Part shown: positions 20,421 through 32,022 of the stretch, piece by piece
Position numbering within the stretch: the first letter of the stretch is position 1
How the letters are laid out: each line of letters begins with the position of its first letter
Assembly: GCA_001584585.1 (NCBI GenBank)
Contig: LSYV01000035.1
Span: 781,251 to 818,681, forward strand
Length of the DNA: 37,431 nucleotides
Direction of reading: 5' to 3'
Source of the DNA: Gonium pectorale
Lineage: Eukaryota > Chlorophyta > Chlorophyceae > Chlamydomonadales > Volvocaceae
Notes under the pieces: generated by a model
The model's database searches: none
What the model saw: the letters and a program-made list of their open reading frames with translations, nothing else
What the model was told of the DNA's origin: nothing
Position numbers and translations under genes: made by a program

Positions 20421-23400
20421 TCACTTCCTTGCAGCCGCCGCTGCCGGCTGCACCGGCGGCGGCGGCGGTGGCAGCAAGAAGCGCCTGAACTTCTCTGGCG
20501 GCTCCAGCAGCGGCGAGGGCCGGAACGCTAGGCCCACGTTACCCAGCTGGCCGCATGCCGCCATTTCGTCGTCGCCTGGTTGGGTGTAAATGCGGTTCGC
20601 GGGACTAGCAGTTATGGTTTTGTTATGTTTGCAAACGGCATCCTCGGCGGACTTCGATGCATCCCTGGCCCTTACACCCGTAACTGGCAACCGCTTCAAT
20701 CCGCCTGCTCCTCCGCCCTCCGCAGTCCGGTCGGACCCCGCATCAGCCCTGCGTGCCGCCCCGCCCGATGCGCGCCTCCCACCTCTGCTATCGCGGATGG
20801 TGCATACCAGTCCCCGCTGCACGAGGGCGGACCGGAACGCGCTGACGTCCTCATCGGTCGAGGGCTGGAAGCGAGTGCCGGCGTGCGGGTTGAACACGAT
20901 GAGGTTGACCTTGCAGTTGACCCGGGACAGCATCATGGCCAGCCTGCAGGTAAGGATTTGCGAGGTGGAGAGACACGCGGAACTGAGTCGAGGTAAGGGG
21001 CGCAACGCGCTAGCAGTCACCGCACAGCCCGACATGCGTGATTCCTGGCAGCGGGCCCGCAGCCTGCAAGTTGACTAGTTGAGGGGGTGCGGGCCGTTTC
21101 TGGTCAGTAATGCCGGTCAGAATAGCCCAGTTCTGTTGCTGGAGGCCAGCGGCCTCCAGGGCCGCGTGGACTACAGGGCAGCGCATCGGCCTACCCCCAA
21201 TCAAGGGTGCGCAGCAGATGCAGGACAAGACGGGGCGCGGGCGCCTGCCTGTCCAGCTCTAATCAAATGCTGGCGGCCATCCTGCCCATCATGCAACGCA
21301 ACGCATGCTTCCCCGGCGCAGCACTAAGACACCACTGGCGACAAAACCAGCGCCCGCGGTTGGCATTTCTCCGCACGGACCCTCCCAAACCCCTAGGTCT
21401 AAGTCTGCGCTCGTCTGTGGCCATCTTTGCCGACGACTAAGACGGAAACGACCAAGAACAATATCAGAGTGAATGGTTCGAGCTACCGCGGCCGCGCCGG
21501 TGTTCTTGCGTTCATTCCATACTCTTCCCTATCCCCACGCCCTTACCGCTCCGCATCCTCCAGGGTGTCGTTGATGCCGTGCAACATGGTGTACTCAATC
21601 AGCAGGCTGCGATCGCCGCGCCCAACACCGCCGCTGCTGCCGCTGGTGCTTGCCCCGCCGCTGCTGCTCTCGGCCTCGGCCGATGGCCTCTCCGCCGGCC
21701 GCGGCTCCAGCGGCGGCAGCCAGCGGCTTTTGTTGAAGGCGGACGACGAGGTGCCGGCGTCATCGGCGCGTTGATGCGACTCGCTTGCGTCGTGTGGCGC
21801 CTCCGAGGCATCGCACCGCTGCGCGCTGATGCTGCTTGGCTGGGCGCAGGGCTGCTGCAGTATCCCGCTGTCCGAACCCGTGTCGGCCGCCTCCTCCTCC
21901 TCCCGCTGCCCTTGCCCCTCTTCCCCGACAACTTTGGGGAACAGCTCCTCCAGCGCCGCCGTGAGGGTAGCCAGGTCGTATCGTCGGTTGACTGGCACGA
22001 TCCAGTCGCGCACCTCGTCTGTTGGGGAAAGATACGATGCAGTCTTCACTCTGCAAGTCCTAGTAGGCGATGATACTCCTCATCTTGGAAGCCACCAGCG
22101 TCTTCCTCTGCTACTAATCGAAGAAGTTCCTTCCGTGCCGCGTTGGATGAGCGGATGGCGCCCGTGCGTAGTACACCCCACGCAGAGGGCACGTCATGCG
22201 GCCTGCCCGCCATCCTGGCACTGGCCCGGAGTATTTGACGTGTCGTCGTGCACATGGGTGAACAGGGACCTGCCCTACGTACTCGGGGCCCCAAAAGCGC
22301 TCCGGCTCCTCCTGCCCTCCCACTCCTGCCCTCCCATAAGGCCCGCCAGCCCGGCCCAGCCCCGGCCCCACCTGTGGTTGCATGCAGCGACAGCGCCATC
22401 TGCACCCGACTGCGCTCCAGCACTGAGCGCATCTCGGGGACCAGGCCCACCGTGCTGATGGTCATCTGGGGCAGCAGGGGCCAGGGCCGTAGCCGCAGAG
22501 GGCAGGGACTCGAGGTGAGCGCAAGAGGATGCCAAGCGCCGTGGAAAACTACATGGTGCCCGCGGCTTCGGCGGCTCAGAGGCGCACAGGGCGATGGCGG
22601 AAGTGCGACACAAGCTGCTTACAGCCCTTTGTGCTGAATGTTTTCCCTGCTTTTCTGCATCCTCATACATGCCACCTCTTCCCCTCAACAGCGCCACGCT
22701 GAGCCCGTTCCGCACAACCCCGCGAGCAGCGCCCTCGTCAATGACTTTGCGCGGTGCGCCGGTCCCGCGGCACGCCCTGCCCTGCGCTGCGCCGCTGTCG
22801 CCCCCGCCCACCTTGTTGTGCGAGATGTGCAGCCCCAGGTAGTGGCCCACGATCTCGGCGGCCGCCAGCACCGCCTCCGTGTTGTGGAGCGGCTCTCCCA
22901 TGCCCATGAACTGGGAGGAGGGCGACGAGCGAGCGACGAGGAAAGGGCCGGGAAGCGGAATGATTGGAAGATCGAAAGGGGCCGTAGAGTGGCGCCGACG
23001 CTCAGGGTATAGCAGACGCATTCCAGGGGTTGGGGACGGGGGCCGGCACGGCGGTTACAAGCCACGTCGGAGCGGGGTGCCGCGCAGGTGCCGCGGGACG
23101 ACAGGCTCCCTGGCTCCCTCAGCGAACGGCGCTGCAGTTAGAGCCAGGCCAACGCAAGTGCTCCGGGGGCCCTCCGCAGCTGCCGCAGAGCCCGCAGGGC
23201 GCCACATCTGCCAGGCGCCGGCCGCGCCCGCCAGGCACAGTGAGTAACATTTGTGTGCTAGAGCCCAGGCACACCGCCCCGCCCTCCCGCACCGTATATC
23301 CAAACTGCATCCTGATGGTCGGGCTCGCGGCCCCTACACACGTACGAACTCCATGGTTACGTGACCCGACCCCACGCCCCTGCAATTCCCGCACTCCAGA

Positions 23401-26400
23401 CATCGCCCACAGCCTACATGCACCGAGTCGTGCCCATTGGCGTACCCACCACCAGGTTCGTGAGCTGAGTCTTGTCGCCTGTTGGAGGGCCAAGCCAAGG
23501 CCAGGTTGAGCCCAGTCGGGGCGGTTAGAGGCGAGTGGAGAGTAGGTGCGGACCGGCGGCGCGCCACAGGACGCGATGGGTTGGTTAGGGCGGGAAGGAA
23601 TAGGGTGGACGGTGCCTGATTAGTTGAGGCGCGCAGCAGCTGCACCTGAGGCCGTGTCCTGTTGAGATGACATGTTACAAGCAGCTCACTCGCTGACAAT
23701 GCGTGATTCGTATGACCTCCAGCGTGGAAGCGGCCCGCTGGGCCTGACCACCCGACAACAATCGGAGAGGTGGCGGGGTGCGCTGGGCACAAGTTAGCAC
23801 CCCCCTCCCGCTACGCAGACCACCTTTCCCCGCGAACTACCTGCACCGCCGCCCCACCTACCCTCCTCCGCCAGGAACCTGCGCGCCTCCACGACCTGCT
23901 CCACGATCTGCGCGGTGGTCAGGTTGCCCAGTAGCCCCATGCGCCCCGTGTAGCAGAACTGGCAGTTCATGGCGCAGCCCACCTGCGGCGAGCGCCCACG
24001 TTGAGGAACGCGGCGGCGCGTCGATTGCGGCCGTGCAGTTGGGGAGCGAACGGTCTTCAACCATAGCTTCAGCCAACATTTAAGGTCCACCACCTGCGCG
24101 GCTGACATATGCTTCGTCGCACTTCCACGCTCCCTTCCTCACTGGGTATCCCCTGGGCCCCAGCCTCGGGCGCCAAGCCCGCCTCTCTTCGCCACGTTCC
24201 CCCGTTCCCATTGTGCCCAACGCCCCGCCCCCTCCCCAGCACCAGCCGCCCCCACCTGCGACGACACGCAGATGGTGAGCCTGTCGCGCAGCCCCGCGCG
24301 GCGCACCACCGGAATGAGCACCGCCTCTATGCTGCCGCCAGCCGCGGGGCCCCCCGTCAGGCCGAACACCAGCTTGCGGGTGCCATCCGAGGCGCGGACC
24401 ACCTGCTGCAGCACCAGGCCCCCGTCGAGCGTGACGCGGGGGCTGGGGCGGGGCCAAGGGAAGAGAGCGGGCAGGAGAGTGTCATAGTTTGCAAACGGGC
24501 GGAAAGGTGTGTTGGCGGACGTGGGTTAGGGGAAGGAGGAGCGCTACGTTGGCATGGAGCGGGCGGCTTCCGGCTTGCAGTTGAGACAGTGGGGCCAGGC
24601 CGTGTTAGGACCGGTGAGTCCGTTTGCTGGGCGGCAGCGACCGCCCGTTTGACAGTCAGGCTGACACATTTGTCAAGTGCATGGGGGGGCAAGAGTGGAC
24701 CAGACCGCTTCCGCCGCCGGCGCCTGTCCTGCCCGAGGGCACCACCTGCTGGCCTGCTCTCTCTCACCTGACCCTCTCAATAAACTTTGCGCTGAAGCCG
24801 TTCTGCCTGCCAAGCGTCTCCTCCAGGCTGCGCAGCCAGGACCCGGCGGGCGGGTCGGCGTACATCCAGCGCCACAGCTGCAGCGCGCGGTTGGCGGGGG
24901 CGGGCTCGCCTGCGGTCGGGGTGGCCACCGAGCCGTTAATTGGCCTTGGCATGGGCAGGACAGGGGCCCACGAGACGGCCTGGCGCGACAGCCCATGCGT
25001 GGCTGCTCATCGGGGCGGCATGTACAGACAGTCACAAACCTGCCACATGGGACACACGTTTGCTCTCAACCGAGTCCTCCCCGCCGGATGGCAGTCGAAG
25101 CGCATACCGCTCCCAGAACCCGAGCTCGGACAGGCTATGTGCACATAGGCCCCGAACGCACTCAGGCAGCCACCTCCGCCGGATTCCCGCCCCCCTCCAC
25201 ATTGACCGGCGCAGCCTCGTGCGCCCCAAGGGCCCCTTTCCGGAACGCAGTCCACGCACCCTCCGCGGCGCACCAGGCCTCCAGCTCCGGTAGCGTCAGC
25301 GCTTTGAGCACCAGCCGACCCTCAGCGTCGTACAGTCCGGGCCTGCGCGGCGTGGAAGTTCATCCACATCAGCCATTTTGCGGGGGGCTCGCTCATAATG
25401 ATGGGCGACACGGCCCATCTGCCCATGCCTGGGATCGATGCTGGCGAGCGCGCAGCTGCCTNNNNNNNNNNNNNNNNNNNNNNNNNNNNNNNNNNNNNNN
25501 NNNNNNNNNNNNNNNNNNNNNNNNNNNNNNNNNNNNNNNNNNNNNNNNNNNNNNNNNNNNNNNNNNNNNNNNNNNNNNNNNNNNNNNNNNNNNNNNNNNN
25601 NNNNNNNNNNNNNNNNNNNNNNNNNNNNNNNNNNNNNNNNNNNNNNNNNNNNNNNNNNNNNNNNNNNNNNNNNNNNNNNNNNNNNNNNNNNNNNNNNNNN
25701 NNNNNNNNNNNNNNNNNNNNNNNNNNNNNNNNNNNNNNNNNNNNNNNNNNNNNNNNNNNNNNNNNNNNNNNNNNNNNNNNNNNNNNNNNNNNNNNNNNNN
25801 NNNNNNNNNNNNNNNNNNNNNNNNNNNNNNNNNNNNNNNNNNNNNNNNNNNNNNNNNNNNNNNNNNNNNNNNNNNNNNNNNNNNNNNNNNNNNNNNNNNN
25901 NNNNNNNNNNNNNNNNNNNNNNNNNNNNNNNNNNNNNNNNNNNNNNNNNNNNNNNNNNNNNNNNNNNNNNNNNNNNNNNNNNNNNNAGCGCAGCCAGGTC
26001 GGTGTGAGGAGTCGCTGCATGCGGCAGAGCCGCCGCCGCAGAGCCGCCGCAGAGCCGCCGCAGCAGAGCGGCAGAGCCGTCGCAAAGCCGCCGCAGAGCC
26101 GCCGCATGCGGCAGAGCCGCCGCAGCAGAGCGGCAGAGCCGCCGCATGCGGCAGGAGTGGGGGTGGGCAGCGCATGCCTTGCGCCACGTGGCCACGTGCA
26201 CCACTGCGTGGACCTGCGTGGCCTTGGGGCCCCCGAACGCGAACGCCCCAGAACAGGTCCCATACCTCGGGGCGAAACGCCCATCCCACCCGGACCGCTT
26301 GGAGCGCGCCTCAGCGAAGCCTTCGATAGCCCTCCAGCTCAAACACAGTCCCCTCTTCGCCACTCCTCCGCATCCACCCAACCGTGCCCCGCCCATGCAG

Positions 26401-26720
26401 TACGTTCGCGTGGGGAGCCAACCGGCTGCACACCTGCCCTCTGGGGGCACCCATGCGCTGGGCGTCACCGAGCCCTCAAGCGGCAAGGGCGGCGGCAGCT
26501 CAGCCACAGGCGCTGCGGCCGCCATGACGACTGGCGAGCGCATGTACGCCTGCACGGCAGGACCAGCCCGGCGGGGGATGGAGTATCGGGGACGTCCTGG
26601 GGCGCCGAAGGCCGGCGGCATGGTGCAGGCAAGCTGGCGGATAGTGTCCCGCCAGGTGATTGGGCTAGCTCCATCGGGCTCACCAGCTGCTGCCCGAGCT
26701 CCAGCGTCGCGCCTGGCCAT
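20421..26720 (-). CDS. rlmN: RlmN-type radical SAM adenine-C2 methyltransferase, probably organellar
   Basis: The family methylates C2 of an adenine in 23S rRNA (A2503 in E. coli) and some tRNAs, using two SAM molecules. Exons in transcription order: 26720-26434, 25342-25260, 24909-24768, 24442-24256, 23982-23862, 23478-23450, 22910-22812, 22465-22372, 22018-21547, 20943-20783 and 20575-20421. The sum is 1,830 nt (609 aa). Key residues are present: the iron-sulfur motif CAMNCQFC (C-x3-C-x2-C), the RNA-adduct cysteine in [17 protein letters not shown] for SAM binding, and the methyl-carrier cysteine in [11 protein letters not shown]. Other family blocks are [49 protein letters not shown] and [16 protein letters not shown]. 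It resembles the plant homologue more than bacterial ones. Exon 9 carries a ~100-residue acidic/Ser-rich insertion. Exon 1 is inferred: it is transit-peptide-like (Arg/Ala/Pro-rich) and joins exon 2 in phase 2 (Arg), but the joining intron includes an N gap, so a hidden exon is possible. Start alternatives are ATG at 26720 or 26621. Confidence 0.92.
23450..23478 (-). other. rlmN: 29-nt microexon of the RlmN-like gene
   Basis: On the - strand this reads acceptor AACAG, then codons for (G)DKTQLTNLV, then donor GTGGGT. Its phases (1 in, 0 out) exactly bridge FLAEE-G and FMGMGEP. It supplies the TN-V residues that precede the GMGEP motif throughout the family. Without it the protein would lack a conserved strand. 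Confidence 0.85.
25462..25986. other. Assembly gap (525 N)
   Basis: A run of 525 Ns inside the first intron of the RlmN-like gene as modelled. Open frames that appear to cross it are artefacts of translating N. A coding exon could be hidden here. Confidence 0.98.
26017..26153. repeat. GCAGAGCCGCC tandem repeat beside the gap
   Basis: Degenerate tandem array of GCAGAGCCGCC and GCAGCAGAGCGGCAGAGCC units, with GCATGCGGCAG interruptions near 26017, 26104 and 26143. It lies about 30 bp from the N gap, so the gap was probably caused by more of this array. It is intronic in the RlmN-like gene. Confidence 0.85.
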
Positions 26721-27090
26721 CGCCGGGTCGGTGGCAGGCCGAGAAGAGCTAGGCCACCACGCCATGTAATTGCACTGTATGGTGTCGCGCCTGCCGTGGC
26801 GCGAGCAGCCTCGCAAGCCCCGCAGCCTCGCAACCCCGTGCCGCCGCGTCTCGAGCGCTGCGCCACAAAAGCCATGAAACCTGGAACAAATAATGAATCA
26901 ACTGGGTATCATGCAAAGGTTTGACGTCTGGCTGGGTTGTTTCCGGCAACCGCCGAGTGCGTGGTTCCAGGATACCGTTACCAACCACTTCCAAAAGGAA
27001 TGGCACAAACCGTGCAGTGCCAGACTGCCGCACCGATATTCTGCTATTTACAGTACAACTTGGGGCCTGGTGTCGCAGCAGCCACTCGAA
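26721..27090. promoter_or_regulatory. Divergent promoter region, RlmN-like / phosphatase
   Basis: At most about 370 bp separates the proposed start codons of the RlmN-like gene (-, 26720) and the histidine phosphatase (+, 27091). Both 5' UTRs and promoters must lie here or overlap it. No TATA box or named operator can be pointed to with confidence. If the phosphatase starts at the earlier in-frame ATG at 26893, the interval shrinks to about 170 bp. Confidence 0.5.
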
Positions 27091-29621
27091 ATGCAGGTCG
27101 CCCATCATGGAGTACCTGTGGCCCACCGCCTGCGCAGCGCAACTTGCCGTAGGACATCTGTCTTGGTTGCAGCGTCTCAGCAAGCGAGCGGGGGCGACGG
27201 AGCGGTCAAGGTAGGTTGGTTTTGATGGGAGGGGCAACGCGGAGGGCGAAGGGGCCTCCGCGCAGGAGCGGGCAGCTGGGTTTCTATAAGTACCGTCCCA
27301 AGGAGGCCCTGTGCTGGATGTAGCTTTGGGCGTAGCACCCTCCACGGATTTGGAATGTGTCCCTTCCGTTCGCGCCGACTGGCTATGGGACCACAAAGCT
27401 GTAACCGATAACGCCCGACCACCGCCCCGCCAGGTGCTCCACCTGATGCGGCATGGGGTGACTGAAATGAACGAATATTTGGCGCGTCACCGCTACGACG
27501 CCGCTGATTTCAAGGACCCCATGATGTGGGTTGGAGTGTACTAAGCAGGAACTGCAGGGGCGTTGGGGCCGTACGGGCCCCGAGATGGCAAGATTCTGTC
27601 TGCGCTGTGCACCGGATACAACGCTGCATGAATATTGTGTAGGCCCATCCGCATTCGCGCGGTCGCGCCTCAGACCACGCGCTGCTTGCCCGTGTGCGTA
27701 GCTCGACCGCCCTGTGTCCCGTGATGCGCCCCTTGTCTGGCAGGTACGACACTGTCCTGACCAGCCGTGGGACAGCGGGCGCGCGGGCGGCCGCCTCCGC
27801 GGCTGCCGCCCTGCGCCCCGCGCCCGAGCTGCTGGTGGTGTCGCCCCTCACGCGCGCGCTGCAGACTGCGGAGCTGGCCTTCCTGCCGCACTACGGCGGC
27901 CCCGTGCTGGTGGAGCCGCTGGCGCGGGAGCGGGTGCGCCTGTGCGGTATCCAGTGCGGGGTCGGAGCGGCCGGGTGGCCAGCGGCACATGCGTACTGGC
28001 GTGCGGAGATAAGGGCGGGGGGAGGGGGAGCGGGTGGAAGTTACAGGGCCGCGGAACCGTGTCCGTTGGGAGTGCGCAGAGCTCAGATAAGGACGAAAAA
28101 GCAGCTAGGCGAGCAAGGAGGCATGTACATGGTGGGGAGGGAGGAGGGAGAGGGGCGAGGGGGGAGGGCCGCTCCCCAGGGATGGTGCCAAGGTGTAAGG
28201 GGGCAGGCTGGGCGCGGCACGCGTGCCTGCGTGAGAGTGGGCTGGTGGGGCGTCCTGCCAAGCACAAAGGCACAGACATCTCCCCGGGCAGTGCAGCAGG
28301 CGTGACCCTGCATTGATCACATAGCAAACCTCCGTCGCGTGTCCACCAGATCCCGGAAGAACGCCGAGTGGCGGCCAGCGGGTCAGGGGAGTAGGGAGTA
28401 GACAATGAGAAGTGCCCAACCCCGGAACCATGGGCCCCGCCAATGTAGTGCTGTGGACACCCTGTGCACACGTGCAGCGGCATGCTCGACAGCCCAAGAA
28501 ATGAACTCCCCCGCTCCGTGGCCCCGCTCCGGCCCTGGACGTGTGCTAAAACGCCATGGAGAGGTTGTATCCACCCTACATCAGCCTTCACCCTCCCTGC
28601 CCGTTACGCTTCTTTATGCTCCAGGTCTGGCATGCCTCCGATATCGGCAGTGGCCGGGAGGACCTGGAGGCTCGCTTCCCTCACGGCAGGTGGGTCCAGG
28701 ACGGAAGCGCGTCGGTTCCGTCTACCGTGCCTGGGCCCAACTCGCTTGCCACCACAGCAAGCTGGCGAGGAGGCTCGGTATGGTATGGTGTGGAAGCGGC
28801 GTTCGTTAAGGGTGCCCGCTCATGTCAAGAAAAGGAGCGTCTCCACACTAGACGTGCCTGGCAGGGCGAAGTCCGTCGACATGCAGTCTAGTGATACTGG
28901 TACCTGTTTTCGATCCCGACAGCATCTCACTGGAGTTCGCTCTGCTCGTGCCTGTTCTGCCCTGCTGAAACCAGATACGACTTCGCCTCGCTCCCGGACG
29001 TGTGGTGGCACTGCCCGGACCCAGACCGGCCGCGGGAGGTGGAGCTGGAGCCGGAGGGTGGGTCGCAAAACCGGCTGCACTCACGTCCAGGGGGGCGCTG
29101 GGCGCTGAGACAGTGCACTCTCGGGTCACCCCACGCCACGTGCTGGCGGTTGCGGCGCCGCATCGGCACGGCCTGTGCCGCATCCCCTCCCCCCTAACTC
29201 GCGATATGCAGCGGTCCTGATCGCCGCGCCGCTCCTCCTCCCTCTCATCGCATTCAGCCCACTTCACGCTCCCGCGCAGCTTTTACCTGCGTTGCCCAAG
29301 CGCACACCCGATATGCTGATAACTCAAGAAGATAAGATGCCGCCTCCCGGCTTCCTTGTCGCAGATTTGTTCAGGGCGCGCGTGCAGGCTCTGCGGCGCT
29401 GGCTGGCTGAGCGGCCCGAGAGCACCATCGCGGTGGTGGCGCACTGGGGGCTGCTGTACGAGCTCACGGGCGGCGCAGACTTTGAAAATTGCCAGATTCG
29501 CACCTTCACGCTCACTGTTGACGGCAGTGAGGACGCCTCCGCATCGGAGGGTGGTAGCGTGGTGCTGCGGGAGCGGGAACGGGAGCGGGTACCGAGCCTG
29601 CTAGCTGCTCTCTTTGGGTAG
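27091..29621 (+). CDS. Histidine phosphatase superfamily (phosphoglycerate-mutase-like) protein
   Basis: Exons: 27091-27210, 27434-27525, 27744-27933, 28625-28689, 28975-29057 and 29365-29621. The sum is 807 nt (268 aa), all GT-AG and in phase. Catalytic features of the branch-1 fold are present: LMRHG with the phospho-accepting His47, SPLTRALQTAE with the second Arg, and VVAHWG with His210. A substrate-side segment reads DPMMYDTVLTSRG. The sequence is closest to plant 'phosphoglycerate mutase family' phosphatases of undefined substrate. The cofactor-dependent glycolytic mutase is a different, conserved branch, so a glycolytic role should not be assumed. The first exon (MQVAHHGVPVAHRLRSATCR and on to SVLVAASQQ) is rich in Arg/Ser/Ala and free of acidic residues until Asp35, like a chloroplast or mitochondrial transit peptide. 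The frame is open further upstream to ATG 26893, which would give 334 aa. A short tail (RERERERVPSLL) ends the protein. Confidence 0.9.
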
Positions 29622-32022
29622 TGGTTACCGTAATACCGGTAGTGCGGGGGAAGGCAGTTAGCGTGTGCGGAGAAAGTACGACGTACCTGCCTGCCACGCC
29701 GAGGTGGCTGCCACGTGCTGACTGGGACACGGTGAGGCAGTTGGTTTTGGAAGGCATTCTCAGTAGAGAAGCCTGGGGGCGCATTCCTCTTCTGACCGTC
29801 GAAACAGCTGCGAGCTGAGGGGCGAAGGAGCGCCGCCGCCGAACACGGTGGGGGGCTGCTATGAGTACGATCGACGTACGGCGTGCATGGTAGCCCGTAA
29901 GCGTGCAGAAGATCAGGTCGTGTTGACTATACTATTTAGTTTCAGACAGTTCTGGCAGCTTTTTGTGGGCGGGCAGAGGCGGAGGTAGCCTATATTCTGG
30001 CACTCTTTGGCAGCCGCCTTGCAGCCGCCCTGTTGTGGTGGAAGCCGCCTTGCTGCCACATGATCAGGCAGGAGAAGCGTGACCCGTGTACGTTCGAATG
30101 TCGAATTATGCCGTGCTGCCTACATTACGAGGTCATGTGACAGACTTGATGACAGACTTGTGCTCCTTGATGCACACATTGTATCAGTGCTGTCTAACGG
30201 GATACCGAATTTGGTGTTATTGGTTTGAAAGTTGCGCGAAGTGGAAAACCTTTCTTGAGTGCGTTCGCTATGCATCTGACGGAGAGCGCGGTTGTGTACA
30301 GAGTCGACCGTGGGTGGGGTGGAATGGGTGGGGTAGAACGTGGGTTGAGGACGTGAGCATAAATGGTGTGTTGATGTCGTGTAAGTTTACAGCATCCCAG
30401 TTCCACGGGCCCACCACCCAGTTCCAACCCATCAACCGCCCTGACAGACGCCACGCCCTCGATGCACAAACCCTTTTTTCTTACCATGGCGTGTAAACGA
30501 GCGCCTGCGATCTCAGCACGGTGGTAGTCACGGTGCTCTCCCCAGTTGCAAACCGTCCGTAAACACGAGGTGGTTGCTGGCCTGTCACCGGCCTCCACAC
30601 GGCTAACTTCCATGTTCGCCGAGGCTTCCACTCCACGAAGCACGAAAAGGCTTCACATTGCGCGAATGCCCTCCCAAAAAAGGTAGTGAGAAAGATCTAA
30701 CGACGAAGCGACCAATCCCACTGTATGATGGTATGTCGAAAGCTTCAAATACCCCACGCAGAAAGACATGCAATGGGAGCCGAGAGCTCATTACGCACCG
30801 CTAATTTCTTGAAAGCTGCACACAAGCCTCCAGACAACGCCAGCAAACACATACGAATCCTTACCCGAGCACACGGTCATCCCCTCTGCGAGCCGGGCAC
30901 ATCTAGTCCCGCTTGAAGAGACCACCGGCGATAGTAGCTAGCAGCCGCATTTAAACGCATCCTCCGTGGGCGGGAGCAGCCTCAACTCGCGCATCAAAAT
31001 CCAATGCTCTAGAAGTCGCGCGATGGGACAAATAAGAATTGTTGGGGCATACGCACAACCGCGGCGGCAGCTCAGCCACAGACGCAAGCATGCACCCTCG
31101 CATTCCGCATGCACCCGGCAACCTTAAAACGACACCGGGGCACAGACCGGCGAGGGGGGGTCCTCACCTGCACAACCCGCCACGTAACAATCGAAACAAA
31201 TAAGCAACCGCAATCCACCGACCTAGGTACACCATACGGATAAGGGCATGCGGACGTGGTTCATGGCATGCAGCGGCGTTCGCATGTTTTGAGCCGAAGG
31301 ACGGCTCTCTGCTGCATTTGCCAGCTGGGCAGATCATCGTCTTTTTCATTTAAGCAGCCCGCTCTGGCTAACATAGATACCAGAACCGTAAGACGATCAT
31401 GTACCATGGCCCCGGAAGCCCAGCCGCAAAAGGTAGCAGCTGAGCCGTGGCGCTATTTGCTATGGCTCCACCCACCGTTGCTGATCAGCTGCGCGCGGCC
31501 TCACCTAACAACCCCAAACCCCCCAACAAAGACGAGCCACTCACCACCAGCCACCCCTCGCCCTTCGTGCACACAAAGCGGGCCCATATGGTCGGCCCCA
31601 CCCGAAGACAGGGAAAGCACGCACATAAATCCTAGAAACCGAACTAGAAGGGGAAGAGGCGTAAGGTGCGCCGATCACCCATCCAGTAGTACTTCAGCAA
31701 AAGGAAGGAGTCCGGAGGCATGAGGTTTCATCGAGCATCCACCTGCTACGCAGATTAACATCCTAAGCAATGCGGCCCCGCACATTGAGGGGTTTAGCAT
31801 CACGGCACCGCAAATACGTCAATGGCACATCGCAAGCGCCGGTAATGCAAGCTGGCTGGGCGTGTGCAGGACGCAATTGCGGCGCGGGCTCAGCCGGCGC
31901 GGGCTCGCAGGAACGTCTGCAGCGGCTGCTATCTTCACCCATATACAAGGACATCCCCTTCGTCTCGATAAAAGCCTACATCCAACTCTCGCACCGCGCT
32001 AGGTTGCGCGGGGGGGGGGGCG
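29622..32022. other. 2.4-kb convergent non-coding region
   Basis: No credible coding exon was seen between the phosphatase (+) and Gln-rich (-) stop codons. Small direct repeats are visible: GCAGCCGCC/AGCCGCCTTGC units at 30011-30056 and a duplicated GACAGACTTGAT around 30138-30162. The area 31490-31560 is C/A-rich. The only TGTAA signals near either gene are the paired ones at 30380-30391 and a + strand copy near 30494. Confidence 0.6.
30380..30391. terminator. Back-to-back poly(A) signals (TGTAAgtTTACA)
   Basis: TGTAA on the + strand (30380-30384) is followed after two bases by TTACA (30387-30391), which is TGTAA on the - strand. It lies 759 bp after the phosphatase stop and 1.6 kb past the Gln-rich protein's stop. 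It could serve both converging genes, though the second distance is long and chance occurrence is possible. Confidence 0.4.

Noticed and set aside
23190..23262. Alternative exon encoding GRRLADV before GMGEP in the RlmN-like gene
   Set aside because: Phases do not fit both neighbours and the TN-V residues are missing; the 29-nt exon at 23450-23478 fits perfectly.
24677..26329. 550-codon + strand frame across the gap
   Set aside because: Same N artefact, and it lies antisense to well-supported RlmN exons.
25296..26816. 506-codon - strand frame across the gap
   Set aside because: Most of its length is translated N. Only 26720-26434 fits a real exon, supported by a GT donor and phase match to the exon at 25342.
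27526..27543. Phosphatase exon 2 continuing to DPMMWVGVY
   Set aside because: The donor GTGGGT at 27526 is stronger, and joining there gives DPMMYDTVLTSRG, which matches the family.
31490..31560. C/A-rich tract as a telomere-like repeat
   Set aside because: Irregular, with no CCCTAAAA periodicity of the volvocine type.
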